From: an uncultured Sulfolobales archaeon
Lineage (GTDB): Archaea > Thermoproteota > Thermoprotei_A > Sulfolobales > Acidilobaceae
Length of the DNA stretch: 64,000 nucleotides
Reading direction: 5' to 3'
Assembly (NCBI GenBank): GCA_937921695.1
Contig: CAKZTZ010000001.1
Location: 95,932 to 159,931 of the forward strand
Both the position numbers and the translations under genes were made by a program. The notes beneath the pieces were generated by a model. It saw only the letters and a list, made by a program, of their open reading frames with translations, was not told where the DNA came from and made no database searches. This document shows positions 1 to 11,153 of this stretch, in pieces. Numbering within the stretch: position 1 is the first letter of the stretch; every line of letters starts with the position of its first letter.

Positions 1-2666
<2,666 letters not shown>

Positions 2667-2687
2667 CCGGGGCTGTCTTCGATCCAG

Positions 2688-2993
2688 TTGTCTATAGAAA
2701 GGGAGCTTAAGAATTTGGTTAAAACAGGCAAATACTATCTGGGCTCTAGGAGGAGTTTAGAGGCTGTGAAGAGGGGCGAAGCAAAACTACTAATAGTCGC
2801 GGAGAACGCGCCCCCGGAAATCAGAGAGAGAGCACTATACTACGCTAAGCTTTCAAAAACTCCAGTCATAGTGTTCAAGGGATCTACAATGGACTTAGGC
2901 CTAGCTGTAGGCAAGCCTTTCACAGTATCCATAGTAGCGGTGCTAGATGAAGGAACTGCAAGACTCCTGGAAGTAGCGTCACTACAGGGATGA
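2688..2993 (+). CDS. rpl30e: Large-subunit ribosomal protein L30e
   Basis: This 101-residue protein has the L7Ae/L30e RNA-binding fold. The start MSIERELKNLVKTGKYYLGS followed by RRSLEAVKRGEAKLLIVAENAP matches archaeal L30e, which binds a kink-turn in rRNA. The best start is a TTG; there is only a weak upstream purine-rich site, and translation probably depends on coupling to rpoA2, whose stop is 21 bases upstream. The nusA ATG follows after four bases. Position between rpoA2 and nusA is conserved in archaea. Confidence 0.95.
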   Translation: MSIERELKNLVKTGKYYLGSRRSLEAVKRGEAKLLIVAENAPPEIRERALYYAKLSKTPVIVFKGSTMDLGLAVGKPFTVSIVAVLDEGTARLLEVASLQG

Positions 2994-2997
2994 AGTT

Positions 2998-3429
2998 ATG
3001 AGCGAGGACAGGATAACAGTAGAGGAGCTACGTTATATCTCGGTTTTCAACGAGATAACCGGGGCTACAGCTTTCAGGTGCATAGTGGATAATGAGAGCG
3101 GCAAATACTTGTTTCTAGTAAAGAAGGGGGACTTAGGCAAGGCTATAGGGAGGAACGGGAGAAACATTAAAATACTCGGGGACCTCCTAAAAAAGCCCCT
3201 AGAAGTTTTCGAGTACTCAGAAGATATAGCTGGGATGGTTAGAAACCTCCTACCCGGAGTCGACGTCCTGAAAGTTGATGTAAGCGAGAGGGGGGAGGAG
3301 AAAATAGTGATAGTTAAAGTGAGAGAGGAAGATAAGGGTAAAGCTATAGGAAAAGATGGGAGGAACGTAAAAAGAGCCAGGCTAGTGTTAAACAAGATGT
3401 TCGGGGTAACAAAAATCATAATTAAATAG
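2998..3429 (+). CDS. nusA: NusA-like KH-domain transcription factor
   Basis: This short 143-residue archaeal NusA consists of two KH domains and lacks the N-terminal and S1 domains of bacterial NusA. The two glycine-rich KH signatures are readable: KAIGRNGRNIKILG near residues 49-62 and KAIGKDGRNVKRA near residues 117-129. It probably binds RNA near the elongating polymerase; its exact archaeal role is inferred from family and operon context. It begins with ATG four bases after rpl30e and ends 53 bases before rps12. Confidence 0.94.
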   Translation: MSEDRITVEELRYISVFNEITGATAFRCIVDNESGKYLFLVKKGDLGKAIGRNGRNIKILGDLLKKPLEVFEYSEDIAGMVRNLLPGVDVLKVDVSERGEEKIVIVKVREEDKGKAIGKDGRNVKRARLVLNKMFGVTKIIIK

Positions 3430-3435
3430 TAACCT

Positions 3436-3445
3436 AAAAATTTAA
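3436..3445 (+). promoter_or_regulatory. Box A (TATA) candidate before rps12
   Basis: The AT-rich element AAAAATTTAA lies about 40 bases upstream of the rps12 ATG, inside the 53-base gap after nusA. It looks like a crenarchaeal Box A and would place a start site near 3465-3470, giving S12 its own promoter in addition to read-through. Mapping of transcript ends would settle it. Confidence 0.4.
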
Positions 3446-3482
3446 GGTTTAACAATGAAAAACCTAAGCTAAGGGTTGACAA

Positions 3483-3926
3483 ATGCCGGGTAAAAAAGCC
3501 CCAGCAGGGCTCTTCGCCGCTAGAGCTCTGAGAAGGAAAAGGCTCAAGTTTAGGTGGAGTCAGAGAGAGTTTAGAGTAAGAATGCTTAAGTTAAAAGAGA
3601 AATACGACCCTCTAGAAGGAGCCCCCATGGCTAGGGGCATAGTACTTGAGAAAGTCGGCATAGAGTCGAGGCAGCCCAACTCAGCTCTTAGAAAATGTGT
3701 TAGGGTCCAGCTTGTGAAAAATAAGAAGGTTGTAACGGCTTTCGTCCCGTGGGACGGCGGGATACTTTACATAGACGAGCATGACGAGGTCGTAATAGAA
3801 GGCATTGGAGGCCCGAGGGGTAAGGCCCTCGGCGACATACCAGGAGTTAGGTATAAAGTTGTTACAGTTAACGGGGTCTCCCTTAAAGCTCTCTGGGAGG
3901 GTAAGAAACAGAAACCTAGGAGATAA
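3483..3926 (+). CDS. rps12: Small-subunit ribosomal protein S12
   Basis: This 147-residue protein of the decoding centre carries the conserved S12 loop residues [19 protein letters not shown] near residues 57-75. The second conserved loop, [20 protein letters not shown], is near residues 106-125. The N-terminus [20 protein letters not shown] is the basic archaeal extension. It starts with ATG. S7, which follows S12 in bacteria, is not adjacent; the next gene is convergent with a 9-base gap. Confidence 0.97.
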   Translation: MPGKKAPAGLFAARALRRKRLKFRWSQREFRVRMLKLKEKYDPLEGAPMARGIVLEKVGIESRQPNSALRKCVRVQLVKNKKVVTAFVPWDGGILYIDEHDEVVIEGIGGPRGKALGDIPGVRYKVVTVNGVSLKALWEGKKQKPRR

Positions 3927-3935
3927 TCTTTAAAG

Positions 3936-4427
3936 TTAACCCCTCTCCTCAAACTTCTCCTGCTGGTCTACCAGGCTCTTCTTAACATAAATGTCTTTAC
4001 CGGAAATTAACGCTAGATATACTGCGTGGCTCGGTATCATTTTTATACTCATGTTCACCCCCTCATCCTCAAGGTTCACGGAAGCAGTGTATAAGCCGGT
4101 AGCTGTGTCCAGCTCATCTATAGCCACGCTCTTCAAACCCTTAACTAAAGCCTCTTTAAACGTTTCACTATTAAGTATGAAAGTGAAAACACTCTGCCTC
4201 CTCGGTATAGTGGCTGCTTCAGTATACACTTTCAACGCTTCCGCCACATCTGACGGTATATTAACCATGGTGAAAACCCTCCCATCCTCCAGGGCTAGGT
4301 TAAGCTCTATTATATAGCCGCTCAAGCCTGTATACGCGTCCCTCACGAGCCTCTGGCTAACGAAGACGTCCACAACTCTAAGGAGGTCCCCTTTAATAGA
4401 CCTACCCACCTTAACGCACCATCTCAC
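3936..4427 (-). CDS. DUF151 (bifunctional nuclease-like) protein
   Basis: This 163-residue protein resembles the DUF151 domain, a family first described from a thermophile protein with DNase and RNase activity. The supporting segment is near residues 130-155: MIPSHAVYLALISGKDIYVK, which parallels the family pattern of Pro-Ser-Asp/His-Ala, then Leu-Ala-Leu and an Ile-Tyr-Val strand. The N-terminal half, with LNLALEDGRVFTMVNIPSDV, is the expected beta-rich part. Whether this homologue has nuclease activity cannot be read from the sequence. It is convergent with rps12 and divergent from nep1. Confidence 0.75.
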   Translation of the reverse strand: MRWCVKVGRSIKGDLLRVVDVFVSQRLVRDAYTGLSGYIIELNLALEDGRVFTMVNIPSDVAEALKVYTEAATIPRRQSVFTFILNSETFKEALVKGLKSVAIDELDTATGLYTASVNLEDEGVNMSIKMIPSHAVYLALISGKDIYVKKSLVDQQEKFEERG

Positions 4428-4584
4428 TCTCTTTAAAAAATTGAGAACAAGCTTATTATAGCTTACACTCCATAGCTCTTTTCAGGGCCTACTAAAAGCT
4501 CCTATAAACTTTGATGCCGATAATGGAAAGTTTTAAACCTCCCAAGACTCCGGAGCATGTAATGGGGCTTTCACGAGGTGAGCT

Positions 4585-5274
4585 ATAGTTAAGGTTAGGA
4601 TAATATTTTTAGAGTCTTCCTTAGAGCTTGTTCCAGACGCTCTTAGAAGCCACCCTGAGGTTTTAAGGTCGGCCCGTAGATATGAGATACCCCCCTCCAG
4701 AATGGTCCTGGATAAGAGTTTACATTATAAGGCTATGGAGAGCCTGGATAAGAAGTGGAAGAGGGGTAGACCGGATATTCTACATACGAGCCTCCTCGTA
4801 ATAACAGACACGCCCCTATTCAACCTCGGCCTCCTAGACGTTTACTTCCACCTGCTAGACGGTAGGGTGTTCAAAGTAAGTAGTGAAACAAGGCTACCCA
4901 GGCATTTAGAGAGGTTTAAAGGGGTCATGGCAGGCCTCCTCAAGAACAACCAAGTCCCCCCAAGCTCCCCTAAACCCCTAATATATAAGGTTGCCGATAG
5001 CCTGCCCGAGTTTCTCTCAAGAGAGGACAGCAGGCTAATCCTGCTATGGGAGAAAGGAGAGCCTGTAACCCTAAAACAAGTTGTGGAAGAGGCGTTGAAG
5101 GTAAACAGTTTCATAGGGGTAGGGGCGTTCCCCCAGGGGGATTTTGAAGAGGAGACTTTGAAAATAGCGCACCAGAAATATTCGATAAAGGGGGTAGGCC
5201 AGCTTAAAACGTGGGGCGTGGCTGCAAGGCTCTTATGCTCTATTGAGGAGGTGTTAAAGCCTCAAGTTCCATGA
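4585..5274 (+). CDS. nep1: Ribosome biogenesis protein Nep1 (16S rRNA pseudouridine N1-methyltransferase)
   Basis: This is a SPOUT-fold Nep1/Emg1 homologue that methylates a pseudouridine in helix 35 of small-subunit rRNA. Recognisable blocks are LDKSLHYKAM, KRGRPDILHTSLLVITDTPL and SETRLPRHLERFKGVMAGLL. The family N-terminus (FLESSLELVPDALRSHPEVL) is encoded upstream of the first ATG at 4702, so the gene must start earlier. Between the in-frame stop at 4579 and that block there is no ATG, GTG or TTG. A strong ribosome site GAGGTGA ends at 4581. I place the start at ATA 4585; GTT 4588 is the alternative. The function is secure, the start is inferred. Confidence 0.9.
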   Translation: MVKVRIIFLESSLELVPDALRSHPEVLRSARRYEIPPSRMVLDKSLHYKAMESLDKKWKRGRPDILHTSLLVITDTPLFNLGLLDVYFHLLDGRVFKVSSETRLPRHLERFKGVMAGLLKNNQVPPSSPKPLIYKVADSLPEFLSREDSRLILLWEKGEPVTLKQVVEEALKVNSFIGVGAFPQGDFEEETLKIAHQKYSIKGVGQLKTWGVAARLLCSIEEVLKPQVP

Positions 5275-5329
5275 TGGGGTTTAAGCCTTTATTACTAGTT
5301 TCGCGGCGGGCTCCCTGGAGTGGTGGTTC

Positions 5330-6205
5330 TCACTTTCTCCAGAGCTCTCTCCTCCTAGCTTCCAGTTGCTCTATAGGCCTCCCTTCATACTCGGCTGCTG
5401 TTTGGAGTTTCACGTTAAGTTCCCTAGCTATCTCCTCGTGTTCCCTTATGTGGCTTTTATAGTTTAGGTCTCTGAGGAGGTGGTGGTCTAATATTAACAT
5501 TTCCGGCTTAGCTTTTCTCATGAAAGACGCTAGGCCTCTAAGCCCCATCTCTACAGACTCCACGCTCACCACTTTACCTGAGAAATATGTTGGAGGCCCC
5601 CCAACTATAGCTATTGATGGCCTTGGAGTAGACCACCCCTCTAATATCGTTAAAGCTTCGGGATCTGCAGGCCCTTGAACGTCGCTCGTAAATATTAGGG
5701 ATTCGCCTTCGCAAGTAACTCTAACCATTAAAACCCTACCCACTTTAGTCCCGGGCTCCCCATGCCATACTGGCTTTGAAAGTTCAACAGTGAGGTCCCC
5801 TATTTTGAACACATTATTATCCCCTATAAGTATCCTCGCCCTATCTTTTAAGCCCGTCTTTAAAAGGAACATGTAGCCTCTAAACCTCTGGCTCGCGTTT
5901 ATGTTCCTCGAATAGTCTTTAACTATGAGGGTCTTATTATAGTATAGTTCCGGGTTATCCCTTAAATAGTGGTCGTAGTGATAGTGGGTCAAAACTATCA
6001 CATCACTCTCCCTTACAAGACTCTCAGCCTTGTCAAGTGCTTCATAGAGCCTCCTCCACTCTACATCGTGAGGGGGGAGCCCGTAACGTCTAGGGGCTAT
6101 AGCGGCCCCCAAGTCTAACCCCACTGTTACCCCGCAGGCTTCAATGAAAGTAGCCATGCTCCTTACACCCATACTGTCGGCGGCTACTATTTTAACCTTC
6201 AACAT
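5330..6205 (-). CDS. UPF0282-type metallo-beta-lactamase-fold hydrolase
   Basis: This 291-residue protein begins with ATG at LKVKIVAADSMGVRSMATF. It contains the metal-binding motif THYHYDHY near residues 94-101 and a later LDHH near residues 242-245, consistent with a two-metal MBL-fold hydrolase. The arrangement matches the archaeal UPF0282 family, which has no assigned substrate. The stretch LIFTSDVQGPADPEAL near residues 175-190 supplies another likely metal-ligand Asp. It precedes the rnhB/Trm10-like pair on the opposite strand from nep1. Confidence 0.8.
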   Translation of the reverse strand: MLKVKIVAADSMGVRSMATFIEACGVTVGLDLGAAIAPRRYGLPPHDVEWRRLYEALDKAESLVRESDVIVLTHYHYDHYLRDNPELYYNKTLIVKDYSRNINASQRFRGYMFLLKTGLKDRARILIGDNNVFKIGDLTVELSKPVWHGEPGTKVGRVLMVRVTCEGESLIFTSDVQGPADPEALTILEGWSTPRPSIAIVGGPPTYFSGKVVSVESVEMGLRGLASFMRKAKPEMLILDHHLLRDLNYKSHIREHEEIARELNVKLQTAAEYEGRPIEQLEARRRELWRK

Positions 6206-6226
6206 GCGTCGCCTTCTCTGAAGTTT

Positions 6227-7264
6227 CTATCTAACTTCTATTTTAGCTTTTTCAGCTACTTTGAGGAAGTCTTCCCGGCTCACGTTTAGCCATTTAGAGA
6301 TTTCATAGTAAGAATCCCAGGTAATATATTCCCCCCTATAGTCTCTTTGAGCCCTCCTAGTTATCTCGAAATATAGCCTGCTGAGTATATCTTTTTTAGT
6401 CATGCTTGATAATATAGCTTTCTCAACGTTACCCTCATAGGTATATCTAGCTTTAAGAATTATCTCTACTATCTTGTTAATCCTATAAGGCACGCCGGCC
6501 GTGGAGCCTGCAAGCTCCACCCTCCTAGGGAGGCCCCATGGAACTAGGTTGTCCAATATTTTACCCAGGCCCGGCCTCGGAACCTTCTCCTGGAACCCTA
6601 TCAGGAAGGCTTCGGAAGTTAAAACATCGTTAGGGGTTAGAGTGTGGGGGGCGTCCTGCCTTATTATTATTACTTTATCCGCATCCGTGCTCCACAGGAG
6701 CTCGCTGGGCCTGCTTTGAGTTACTATAGCTTTATTCTTGCCGGCGACGTTGTAAAGCCATTCAGCCATGATCTTATCGGAGCTCGTTACAGCTAAATGC
6801 GGGTCCCAGAGGTACTCTCTGATCTTCTGGAGAGACTCTTCTATTTGAACCCTTAACGTCATAGAGTCTTCATGGCCCTGGATACTAGAGACCCCTATGT
6901 CTACTACGAATAAAGGGAATGGGGGTGAAGGTAGTAGGTCTGAAACCTCCTTCCAGGAGACGGACACTTTGTAGGGTTGACTCCTATAGGATATGGATGC
7001 GTCTGCCCTAATGTTACCCTCGGGGGTTAAGAGTTTGAATTTAAACCCTTTATAAGACTCTTCAGCTAAAATGCTCCCGGTGAAAGCATAGTCGTAGACT
7101 ATGTTATACTCGTTAACAAGCATTTCAACAGCTACATGCTGGAACTTTGATGTTGAGGCTCTCCTAACATCTAGGAAGGGTCTATAGCCGACCTTATATA
7201 CTCCTTTATTTGCTAGTATTTCTAGGAGTGCTATCGCAGGCCGCTCTGTGAATGCTGTTTTCAC
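6227..7264 (-). CDS. Probable archaeal Trm10-type tRNA (purine-9-N1) methyltransferase
   Basis: This 345-residue protein is tentatively assigned to the SPOUT-class Trm10 family that methylates position 9 of tRNA. Supporting segments are VVDIGVSS, HLAVTSSDKIMAEWLYN and the C-terminal block KVPRPGLGKILDNLVPWG followed by GSTAGVPYRINKIVEIIL, which resembles the family's S-adenosylmethionine-binding knot. The extended C-terminal region (residues 285-345) is typical of crenarchaeal members. Its GTG start overlaps the TGA of rnhB (GTGA), so the two are translationally coupled. A structure or profile comparison would confirm the family; other SPOUT enzymes are the alternative. Confidence 0.55.
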   Translation of the reverse strand: MKTAFTERPAIALLEILANKGVYKVGYRPFLDVRRASTSKFQHVAVEMLVNEYNIVYDYAFTGSILAEESYKGFKFKLLTPEGNIRADASISYRSQPYKVSVSWKEVSDLLPSPPFPLFVVDIGVSSIQGHEDSMTLRVQIEESLQKIREYLWDPHLAVTSSDKIMAEWLYNVAGKNKAIVTQSRPSELLWSTDADKVIIIRQDAPHTLTPNDVLTSEAFLIGFQEKVPRPGLGKILDNLVPWGLPRRVELAGSTAGVPYRINKIVEIILKARYTYEGNVEKAILSSMTKKDILSRLYFEITRRAQRDYRGEYITWDSYYEISKWLNVSREDFLKVAEKAKIEVR

Positions 7265-7938
7265 CCTTCAATACCCTTATCTAAATATTCATCCAAGGTT
7301 TTATGCCTTAAACCCCTCCTACCGCGCGCCCCTAAACCCAGCCTCCCCATTGTAGCCCACGTATACCTTATGATTGGGGGTTTAAGCCCAGCTTTCAAAA
7401 CGTCCCCAGCCCACTCTATAGTCCTAGGGTCGCTAGGGTAGCCGCTACCCTTAACCCCGTAGATTGATTTGAGAACCATTAACCTCCTATCTCTTAAGTA
7501 CTTAGCTATTATGCTAGCCGCTGAAACCTCGACATAGTTAACGTCAGCCCTCTCCTCAACTATAAGCTCCCCCCTAAACCCTATACTCTTAAGCTTACGA
7601 GGCAATACTCTAACATCGCCAAACCTATCTACAACTATCCTAGCATCGCGGAAGCCTTCACCCAGCCTCCGCGAGAGTATCCTTAAAACCTCGTAGGCAG
7701 CTATCTCTGTGAGCAGGTTAACGTTAAACTTGTCGATCAAACCCGGGCTCACAGCGTAAACAGCGAACGGCCTAGATTTAAGGATAGCGTAGAGCTCAGC
7801 CCTCCTCCTTGGGGTAAGCCTCTTACTATCTCTAACCCCTAAATCCATGAGGAAACCCCTATCATCCTCAACAAGGGCGAAAGCCGCCACGAAAAGCTCC
7901 CCTATAAGGCTACCCCTCCCAGCCTCGTCAACCCCTAT
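7261..7938 (-). CDS. rnhB: Ribonuclease HII
   Basis: RNase HII cleaves RNA in RNA-DNA hybrids and ribonucleotides in DNA. The active-site Asp-Glu block GVDEAGRGSLIGELF is at the N-terminus, followed by RDSKRLTPRRRAELY, IVVDRFGD and the motif NYVEVSAASIIAKYLRDR. The first ATG/GTG (a GTG at 7890) lies after the catalytic Asp-Glu, so it cannot be the real start. From the in-frame stop at 8023-8025 to the DEAGRG block there is no ATG, GTG or TTG. ATA at 7938 gives MGVDEAGRG, a family-like N-terminus; GTT at 7944 is another option. The 3' end overlaps the Trm10-like gene by four bases. Confidence 0.9.
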   Translation of the reverse strand: MGVDEAGRGSLIGELFVAAFALVEDDRGFLMDLGVRDSKRLTPRRRAELYAILKSRPFAVYAVSPGLIDKFNVNLLTEIAAYEVLRILSRRLGEGFRDARIVVDRFGDVRVLPRKLKSIGFRGELIVEERADVNYVEVSAASIIAKYLRDRRLMVLKSIYGVKGSGYPSDPRTIEWAGDVLKAGLKPPIIRYTWATMGRLGLGARGRRGLRHKTLDEYLDKGIEG

Positions 7939-8109
7939 TGAAACCCGTTGAACCCCCCTGAAACTCTCCTCCCCCGTAAAGTGCCACCTAAAGAGTTTCC
8001 AGGAAGAGTTGATGCTTAAAAGCTATTAAATACTATGCCCCGGAGCTAAAGCATCATTCAGCCCCTGTTAAGCGCGGCAGCTCGAAAGCCCCATTGGCGG
8101 GGGGCACTT

Positions 8110-9156
8110 CTATTTTACTAGTTTCCTTACCCATTTAATTATTAAGGGCCATGGGGATTCTAGGTTCTCTAGGAGTCTTCTAGTGTCTACCCTATACTTT
8201 TGAGGGTCTCTAGCTATAGATGTTAGTAGTTTCTCCGCCTCCTCATAGCTACTAGCATAGTATATTGGGAACCCCATCTTTGATAGTGCGGCATCTATGC
8301 TGATAACCCTGTCGAACAATGTTATCCCCGGGGCGCCCATTAAGGCTGCTTCCCTAGCCATGGTTATGCCCCCTGTTACCACTGCTGCAGAGTGGTATTC
8401 GAGGTCGGGCCCGTAAAACGGCTTGTCGAGCACTACGGCATTTTCAACTTTAGATGCTTGGATAGCGTGCTCCCTATATCTTGGTAGTATGACCGGCGTG
8501 TAGCCTAGGCTTGAAGCTTTCTCCGCGAGTTTAAGCACGAGGCTAGACTCTATGTTACTATAATAGTGGGCTTTAAACTCTTCAGGCCTGAAAACAATGT
8601 ATGTGAAAGGTTTCAAGCCGAGTTTCTCAACATTGGCCGGGTTAGGCTTATACTCCCTAACCCACAGGACCTCGTCAATCCCCCTAAAAGTCTCCATAAC
8701 TGTGAAGTCTTTCAACACGAACCTCTCAATCTCATCAGCTATAAACTCGCTAGCTATAACTACAGAAGCTAGAGGGTAAGAAAGCCTGTTCATGGCTATC
8801 CCGTGGGGCGTGTCGCCCAGAGCTATATAAGGTATCCCGAGCCCGAAAGCGACGCGGGCGGCGGGGGGTGAAGGATAGGATATTAAAATCTTCGGGGAAA
8901 ACTCTTCAACAACAACTTCCAAGTCCACCATCCTACCAATATCAGCTATAAGCTTGCCCCTTAAACTACCGCCCCCGTGAACCCCTACGGCAATATAAGA
9001 TTCTCCAAGATCCTCTAAGACTTTTATGGAGTAGTCGTAGCTCCTAACAGTTATAATAGTCTCATAGCCCTCGCTCCTGAGAAGCCTACTCAAAACAGCT
9101 GATAAGAGGCTCCTCTTAGCAGTAGAGGCGTCAAGCCATATGACGTTCGCACACAT
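8110..9156 (-). CDS. DUF354 protein, GT-B/epimerase-like fold
   Basis: This 348-residue protein matches the archaeal DUF354 family, which resembles UDP-GlcNAc 2-epimerases and GT-B glycosyltransferases. It has an N-terminal Rossmann-like half (MCANVIWLDASTAKRSLL, then LISYPSPPAARVAFGLGIPY) and a C-terminal half with the donor-site-like pattern AAVVTGGITMAREAALMGAP near residues 256-275. The substrate is unknown. It sits between rnhB and the glmM-trm112 pair, all on the minus strand; a role in cell-surface sugar metabolism with glmM is only an inference from position. Confidence 0.7.
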   Translation of the reverse strand: MCANVIWLDASTAKRSLLSAVLSRLLRSEGYETIITVRSYDYSIKVLEDLGESYIAVGVHGGGSLRGKLIADIGRMVDLEVVVEEFSPKILISYPSPPAARVAFGLGIPYIALGDTPHGIAMNRLSYPLASVVIASEFIADEIERFVLKDFTVMETFRGIDEVLWVREYKPNPANVEKLGLKPFTYIVFRPEEFKAHYYSNIESSLVLKLAEKASSLGYTPVILPRYREHAIQASKVENAVVLDKPFYGPDLEYHSAAVVTGGITMAREAALMGAPGITLFDRVISIDAALSKMGFPIYYASSYEEAEKLLTSIARDPQKYRVDTRRLLENLESPWPLIIKWVRKLVK

Positions 9157-9256
9157 AATTCCAGGCCCTCTAGCACTTTACATAGTCTGAAACCTTTAAA
9201 TAAAGCTCCCCGATAAAGTGGCAGCCTAGAGTTTGCCGTGGAGGTTGTGGAGGCCC

Positions 9257-9640
9257 CTAGAGGGGGCTCAACGGTATTTTCATGTGAATTTTTACTTTAT
9301 AAGGTATTTTATCCGAGTGTTTCCTTAGGAACTCCTCGTCCTCCTTGAGGTTCCTGTATTTCTCGTTTAGCATTACTGGTATACTGTTAACTATAGGGTA
9401 CCATCTCCCACAGTTACTGCAGACTAGGACCCCCTCCACTATATCTATGCCGGCGCACTTCCTACACTCTTCTATGGGGGTTTCACTGGCGGGCCTTGAG
9501 TATAGGCTGCACCATTTTCTACACTTGATCTTCTCAATGTCAACGCTGGCTTCCCGCTTTTCTTCCACTATACTGTGGAGTATTAGGTTGGGGTTCTTAC
9601 ACATGGGGCATGCGAGGAGCTCGTGGAAATAGTATTTCAA
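9257..9640 (-). CDS. Trm112-type zinc-binding protein
   Basis: This 127-residue protein starts at TTG 9640, giving MKYYFHELLACPMCKNPN, the usual Trm112 N-terminus; an upstream ATG at 9661 is less likely because GGGGAGG sits five bases before the TTG. Zinc ligands are visible as CPMC near residue 11 and CSNC in VCSNCGRWYPIVNSIPVML. An extra Cys-rich insertion (CRKWCS and ECRKCAG) lies between. Trm112 proteins activate several SAM-dependent methyltransferases; the partner here is unknown. The start codon overlaps the glmM stop (TTGA). Confidence 0.8.
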   Translation of the reverse strand: MKYYFHELLACPMCKNPNLILHSIVEEKREASVDIEKIKCRKWCSLYSRPASETPIEECRKCAGIDIVEGVLVCSNCGRWYPIVNSIPVMLNEKYRNLKEDEEFLRKHSDKIPYKVKIHMKIPLSPL

Positions 9641-11019
9641 GCCATCCTCCCCCCTAGGCATTTCCCGCTTATAACTCTTTTAGTGGCGCTCACAATGTTT
9701 TCAGCTTTCTCCCTCGAGCTAGCCTCAGCCATTATCCTCAACACGGGCTCCGTCCCGCTGGGCCTCACTAGTATCCAGAAGTCTTCCCCAAGAACTTTCA
9801 CCCCATCAATTGTTATAATCCTATGCCCTGCAAACAACTCTTTCACAGCTTCGAGAGAGCAGAGGACTTCGCCCCTACTCATAGGTATCTTCGTCTTTAC
9901 CGAGTAGTATCTTGGGAGAGCTGAGAGGAGGTCGCTCATTTTAGACTTTAAGGATGCTAGCATGTCTAAAGCTAAAGCTATAGTCATCGCCCCATCCCTC
10001 ACATACTGGTGTGGCACGTGCATGTAGCCCCCGTTCTCCTCAAACCCAGCTATGGCCCCCCCAGACTTCACCATAGTCCTGGCTATGGTTACAGAGCCTA
10101 CCGGGGTCCAAACAACTTCTACGCCGTGCTTGCTTAGATACTGTTCGACAACAATACTGCTAGAGACTCCTGTGAACACCCTCCTAGGTACGTCTCTCCA
10201 CTTTGTAGAAGCATAGTGGGATAAGACTGCCCCCATCTTATCCCCCCAGTGTATTTCACCCCTATCATCTATTATTATAGCCCTGTCAGCATCCCCGTCA
10301 TGGCCCGCCCCGATATCCGCGCCGCTAGACAATACGAGGCTCGCAGCGTTCGAGAGGTTTGCAGGCGTAGGCTCAGGCTCTCTCCCCGGGAAGTACGGGT
10401 CTAGGTGGCAGTTTAGGGAGAAGACTTTAACCCCAAGCTTCCTGAGGAGCAGGGGGGTTGCTAGGGCTCCCACGCTGTTAGCGCAGTCAACTACAACTTT
10501 AAACCCCCTCCTAGCTATTGATTCCGGGTCCACCTGGCTTATTATCGCGTTCACATAAGCGTCTATAAGCCCCCCAACGGTTTCAGGAGGCTCTGTGAGC
10601 GAGCGCCATTCAAGCTTAGAAGAGTGCCCCCTAAAATAAAGCTCCTCTATAGCCTCCTCATCTTCCCTATCAACCTCCACACCATCAGGAGCTATGACCT
10701 TAACCCCGTTATACTCTGGAGGGTTATGGCTGGCTGTGATCATGACGCCCCCATCGTAGCCCATGCTTTTAACAGAATACTGTAGGGCGGGCGTGGGGAT
10801 TAAGTTCGCATTATAAACCTTAACCCCCTCTGAGAGGAGCCCGGAGATTATAGCTGACAATATAATGTCGCCCCCAGCCCTAACATCTCTACCCGTAAGG
10901 ATCCTGCTACCCGGGCCGAAGAAGCCTCCAATAGCCCTCCCAAGCCTCAGAGCGAACTCAGGGGTTAGCTCTGAACCCGTTAAGCCTCTAACCCCGTCGG
11001 TCCCAAAGAGCTTCCCCAA
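9637..11019 (-). CDS. glmM: Phosphoglucosamine/phosphomannomutase
   Basis: This alpha-D-phosphohexomutase (460 residues) probably interconverts glucosamine-6-phosphate and glucosamine-1-phosphate, or the mannose pair. The phosphoserine loop GVMITASHNPPEYNGVK is present, as is the metal loop GADIGAGHDGDADR, the sugar-binding GGAIAGFEENGGYMH and the phosphate-binding LVRPSGTEPVLRIM. The start is placed at TTG 11019, giving MGKLFGTDGVRG as in homologues; TTG 11043 would add eight residues. The last four bases overlap trm112. Confidence 0.93.
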   Translation of the reverse strand: MGKLFGTDGVRGLTGSELTPEFALRLGRAIGGFFGPGSRILTGRDVRAGGDIILSAIISGLLSEGVKVYNANLIPTPALQYSVKSMGYDGGVMITASHNPPEYNGVKVIAPDGVEVDREDEEAIEELYFRGHSSKLEWRSLTEPPETVGGLIDAYVNAIISQVDPESIARRGFKVVVDCANSVGALATPLLLRKLGVKVFSLNCHLDPYFPGREPEPTPANLSNAASLVLSSGADIGAGHDGDADRAIIIDDRGEIHWGDKMGAVLSHYASTKWRDVPRRVFTGVSSSIVVEQYLSKHGVEVVWTPVGSVTIARTMVKSGGAIAGFEENGGYMHVPHQYVRDGAMTIALALDMLASLKSKMSDLLSALPRYYSVKTKIPMSRGEVLCSLEAVKELFAGHRIITIDGVKVLGEDFWILVRPSGTEPVLRIMAEASSREKAENIVSATKRVISGKCLGGRMA

Positions 11020-11153
11020 AACCCGGCACCATAATAGTTTCAACTGCCGAGAGTAAAAGCGTTTAACGTACTATTAGCCGTGAGCTAAGCTCTGAGATAT
11101 TAAGATAAAAGATTTAAACTGATACACTAAAAGAGTGACGGAGGGTAAGTGAG

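Noticed and set aside
5271-5462. 63-codon frame between nep1 and the MBL-fold gene
   Set aside because: It largely overlaps the conserved MBL gene on the other strand and has no family-like content.
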